7,857 nucleotides of DNA, from assembly GCA_945834545.1 (NCBI GenBank), contig CAMAHO010000107.1, positions 1 to 7,857 of the forward strand, in the 5' to 3' direction. This stretch comes from an uncultured Lachnospiraceae bacterium. Lineage in GTDB: Bacteria; Bacillota; Clostridia; Lachnospirales; Lachnospiraceae. This document shows, piece after piece, positions 5,824 through 7,857 of this stretch. Every line of letters begins with the position of its first letter. Position 1 is the first letter of the stretch. The position numbers and the translations under genes were made by a program. The notes beneath the pieces were generated by a model. It did no database searches, had not been told where the DNA came from, and saw only the letters and a list, made by a program, of their open reading frames with translations.

Positions 5824-6963
5824 TTAAAGGATTTCGTTTCCCGGATGATAGAGGGTGATGCCGTTTACCTCCACCTCGCCACTGAGGGCAATGGTGAGAT
5901 ATTTCTTGCCGTCAATTATTTTTTCTTTCAGCATCCCGGCGGCTTCCGGTTTTACCTTGATGATGACATCCGGGGTTTTAATTTCCAGAGACTTGTTGTT
6001 TGCTACATTGCTCATAAGCAAGGGGGTGCTTTCACCGGCAATTTCTTCATAGTGAGAATCGAATTGCTCTATTGTTTCCTCAGGCACCTCGCAATCCTGC
6101 AGGAGGTTTTTGATATCCTTTTTTTCTAAAACCAGAGGCTCAGCATCCTCCTTATGTGCTTCCTTGATTTCCTCCAATTTCTCATGAAGCTCCAGAACTG
6201 TTTCCATATCGCAGGATTCTCCCAAGGTTTCCTCAATAATGCTGTGAAAGGTCTCCTTCTGTGTTTTGGCAGAGAGGGGGAGAGGGCAGCTAAAGAGCTG
6301 CTCGATATACTCCGGTTTATAGTCCTCAGCATCCTTCTTGTAAAACCAGGTAGAGTGAATGTTGGAACTCCTGTCATCAAATGCCGGGAAGAGGAAGCCG
6401 GTGTCCGGCATGTCTACGATCCAATCTCTGGTTCGGTTTTGAAATAGGTTCTCTTCCGGAAAATAGCCAAGTCCTGCCTTGGTCAGGTTAACTGGACAGA
6501 TGCAGACTAGGAGATAAGCAAAGCTCTCCTCAGAGGCATCATCCAGTTTCATTTTATCGTTGGTAATACTAGGAACATCATACACATCGTAGGCAAGCAG
6601 AATCAAATAATTCCCAACATAGTCGTAGGAGGCAATGATCTTATCATAAAATTCTTCCAACAAAGCATCGTCCTGCAGCTCGCTGTTTCTCAGACGAAGC
6701 AGGAATTCTTGTGTCCCACCGGCCTCTTCCTGCTCCAATGGAAAATCCAGATGTAATAGGTTTTTACCGATACTTCCGGACAAGGCCTTCTTAAATAAAG
6801 CCAGATATTTATGCATATCATCTTCCGGAAGAGTTAGAAAGGACTGATTTATAAGAGTCTTTTTTTCTTTTTCGCCGTTGACATAACAGCCAGCCATTCG
6901 ACGAATGGAGCATTTCCGAATATTGTAAAGTTTCTTGATTTCATTTATTTCCGATTTTATCAT
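5824..6963 (-). CDS. DUF4317 domain-containing protein
   Basis: The 379 residues match, from memory, the DUF4317 family, which is common in Lachnospiraceae and related Clostridia and has no known function. Recognisable conserved stretches are the N-terminal EINEIKKLY (5-13) with a CYVNGEK segment (26-32), LPEDDMHKYLALFKKALSG (45-63), GGTQEFLLRLRNSEL (82-96), ASYDYVGNYLILLAYDVYDVP (111-131), CICPVNL with KAGLGY (154-167) and NRTRDWIVDMPDTGFLFPAF (176-195). The later part is acidic and helical (about 240-320), and the end is a small beta-rich region (about 325-379). There is no signal peptide or membrane segment, so it is probably cytosolic. AAGGAG, 11 nt before the ATG, serves as ribosome binding site. 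It is divergent from the Spo0A-like gene across 178 nt and convergent with the chemoreceptor gene. Confidence 0.9.
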   Translation of the reverse strand: MIKSEINEIKKLYNIRKCSIRRMAGCYVNGEKEKKTLINQSFLTLPEDDMHKYLALFKKALSGSIGKNLLHLDFPLEQEEAGGTQEFLLRLRNSELQDDALLEEFYDKIIASYDYVGNYLILLAYDVYDVPSITNDKMKLDDASEESFAYLLVCICPVNLTKAGLGYFPEENLFQNRTRDWIVDMPDTGFLFPAFDDRSSNIHSTWFYKKDAEDYKPEYIEQLFSCPLPLSAKTQKETFHSIIEETLGESCDMETVLELHEKLEEIKEAHKEDAEPLVLEKKDIKNLLQDCEVPEETIEQFDSHYEEIAGESTPLLMSNVANNKSLEIKTPDVIIKVKPEAAGMLKEKIIDGKKYLTIALSGEVEVNGITLYHPGNEIL

Positions 6964-7006
6964 AGAATCGACAACTCCTTTCAGACAGATACTGTCAACA
7001 AAATCA

Positions 7007-7035
7007 AGTATAGCCCAAATTTTTCATCGGTACAA
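7007..7035 (-). promoter_or_regulatory. Sigma-A-type promoter for the DUF4317 gene
   Basis: Reading the minus strand, TTGTAC (7035-7030) and TATACT (7012-7007) are separated by 17 nt, close to the vegetative consensus. Transcription would begin near 7000, giving a leader of about 37 nt. That leader carries TTGTCGATTC (6974-6965) between the ribosome binding site and the ATG, a possible 0A-like box in a repressing position. Confidence 0.6.
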
Positions 7036-7079
7036 GCAAAAGACACATGTTTTTTGGCAGATACTGCGATGAGTAGGAA

Positions 7080-7136
7080 TTGCAGGAAAAGGACAAAAAA
7101 GGATATAATTGCTCCAGAGAAAAGAACAATAGGAGG
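7080..7136 (+). promoter_or_regulatory. Promoter and ribosome binding site of the Spo0A-like gene
   Basis: A perfect TATAAT lies at 7104-7109. The best -35 is TTGCAG at 7080-7085, 18 nt upstream and only half-matching, so the upstream element is weak. AGGAGG at 7131-7136 precedes the ATG by 5 nt. Transcription from here would start near 7116, leaving a leader of about 26 nt. Confidence 0.55.
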
Positions 7137-7141
7137 CAAAT

Positions 7142-7657
7142 ATGGAGCAAATTAGCGTTTCTTCTACCAAAGAGAGTGAAAAGGTATATCGAATTTTGGA
7201 CAATCTATTGAAAGAGGACAAGGAGTTTCAAATTATGATTACGGTTCCTTCCTCCGGGAAGAAGGAGACGCAGGAGAAAGCTGTGCTACCCGATGTACTT
7301 CAGACAAAGAATCTGGAAAGAGATGTGACGGATATGATTCACGAAATTGGGGTGCCGGCTCACATCAAGGGGTACCAATATCTTAGGGAGGCAATCATTA
7401 TGTCGGTAGAAGATCCGGCTGCTATTGGTGCAATAACCAAGATTCTGTATCCGTCCATTGCAAAAAAGTTCCAGACCTCCTCCAGCCGTGTGGAACGGGC
7501 CATCAGGCATGCCATAGAAGTGGCATGGAACAGGGGGAGAATGGAGACCTTGGATGGCCTCTTTGGATACACCATTGATTCCGGAAAAGGGAAACCAACA
7601 AATTCGGAGTTTATTGCGTTAATTGCAGATAAAATCAGATTAGCGTACAAGGTATAG
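7142..7657 (+). CDS. Spo0A-like DNA-binding protein lacking the receiver domain
   Basis: Residues 57-171 are a near-complete Spo0A effector domain: DMIHEIGVPAHIKGYQYLREA (64-84), ITKILYPSIAKKF (98-110), the recognition-helix region SSSRVERAIRHAIEVAWNRG (113-132) and LFGYTIDSGKGKPTNSEFIA (140-159). In Spo0A this domain binds 0A boxes and contacts RNA polymerase. Spo0A is about 260-270 residues with an N-terminal receiver; this protein has 171. Residues 1-33 (MEQISV, then a helix, then FQIMITV) align without gaps to the first strand-helix-strand of B. subtilis Spo0A, with M1, E2, I4 and V6 shared, but the acidic pair is replaced by Lys10-Glu11. The rest of the receiver, including the phosphorylated Asp, is absent. 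It may therefore act without phosphorylation, for example as a competitor of Spo0A. This is a paralog by inference; the true spo0A is not in the window. Confidence 0.92.
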   Translation: MEQISVSSTKESEKVYRILDNLLKEDKEFQIMITVPSSGKKETQEKAVLPDVLQTKNLERDVTDMIHEIGVPAHIKGYQYLREAIIMSVEDPAAIGAITKILYPSIAKKFQTSSSRVERAIRHAIEVAWNRGRMETLDGLFGYTIDSGKGKPTNSEFIALIADKIRLAYKV

Positions 7658-7663
7658 TAAATA

Positions 7664-7752
7664 CAGGCGATGAAGCTAGGTAGTACGATTAAACACAGTA
7701 TAAATACAACCTGGGGATTGGTTGATACAGTAGCTTTTTTATGGAACGCCTG
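7664..7752 (+). other. Nested inverted repeats with a T-run, possible terminator
   Basis: CAGGCG (7664-7669) pairs with CGCCTG (7747-7752), and inside it AAGCTA (7673-7678) pairs with TAGCTT (7731-7736), which is followed by a run of Ts to 7740. An apical hairpin CAACC/GGTTG (7707-7711, 7720-7724) lies in the loop. The T-run after the inner stem could terminate the Spo0A-like transcript, but the loop is about 52 nt and the stems are short, so a plain terminator is not certain. Confidence 0.35.
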
Positions 7753-7834
7753 CAAGAAAGATGGTGAAATAATACTATACGATAGCCAAGTTTTGGTGTA
7801 TACTTATCTCAAATTTTGATTCAGGAGGATACAA

Positions 7835-7857
7835 ATGAAGAAGATTTTATTTGCTGC
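7835..7857 (+). CDS. Start of a further gene (3' partial)
   Basis: AGGAGG (7823-7828) stands 6 nt before ATG 7835, and the first seven residues are MKKILFA. A Lys-Lys start followed by hydrophobic residues would suit a signal peptide, hence an exported protein or lipoprotein, but too little is visible to name it. TATACT at 7799-7804 is a possible -10 with no clear -35. Confidence 0.6.

Noticed and set aside
5818..6447. Plus-strand open frames opposite the DUF4317 gene
   Set aside because: Low-quality translations antisense to a recognised conserved protein with its own promoter and ribosome binding site.
6897..6905. TTCGACGAA as a 0A-type operator
   Set aside because: It lies inside the DUF4317 coding region, away from any promoter, and a one-mismatch heptamer is expected by chance.
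7360..7755. 131-codon minus-strand frame over the Spo0A-like gene
   Set aside because: It is antisense to a clearly conserved Spo0A effector domain and has no family resemblance.

Overview
The window looks like chromosomal DNA from a spore-forming or spore-former-derived Clostridia, most likely Lachnospiraceae. The main reasons are a DUF4317 protein, a Spo0A-type DNA-binding domain, a Csp-like subtilase and a clostridial Lgt. This assignment is inferred from protein families recognised by eye; no search was run.

Layout. (1) Positions 1-1488, + strand: a compact housekeeping run made of the basic C-terminal tail of an unidentified protein, ispF (isoprenoid MEP pathway) and lgt (lipoprotein maturation). 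The genes are joined by an ATGA overlap and a 1-nt gap, so translational coupling is likely. (2) 1489-1860: a non-coding gap almost filled by a roughly 318-bp imperfect palindrome with 49-bp perfect ends. Its left arm also reads as the lgt terminator. (3) 1861-3531: a subtilisin-family (S8) protease with no signal peptide, resembling Csp germination proteases. (4) 3532-3779: a promoter, then a 153-bp MITE-like element with 13-bp terminal inverted repeats and a perfect 8-bp target duplication, then the ribosome binding site of the next gene. (5) 3780-5771: a transmembrane chemoreceptor with an unusual Lys/Pro-rich N-terminal extension, ended by a strong bidirectional terminator. (6) 5824-6963, - strand: a DUF4317 protein, convergent with the chemoreceptor. 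(7) 7142-7657, + strand and divergent from DUF4317: a short Spo0A relative that keeps the DNA-binding effector domain but lacks nearly all of the receiver. (8) 7658-7857: a structured 3' region and the first seven codons of another gene.

How it fits together. The left part is ordinary operon biology. The right part is a set of single-gene units with their own promoters. The most interesting points are the receiver-less Spo0A relative, the small mobile element inserted between the chemoreceptor promoter and its start codon, the large palindrome ahead of the protease, and a shared 10-mer resembling a 0A box near two of the promoters. No complete new multi-gene system is evident; the candidate regulatory link between the Spo0A-like protein and its neighbours is speculative.
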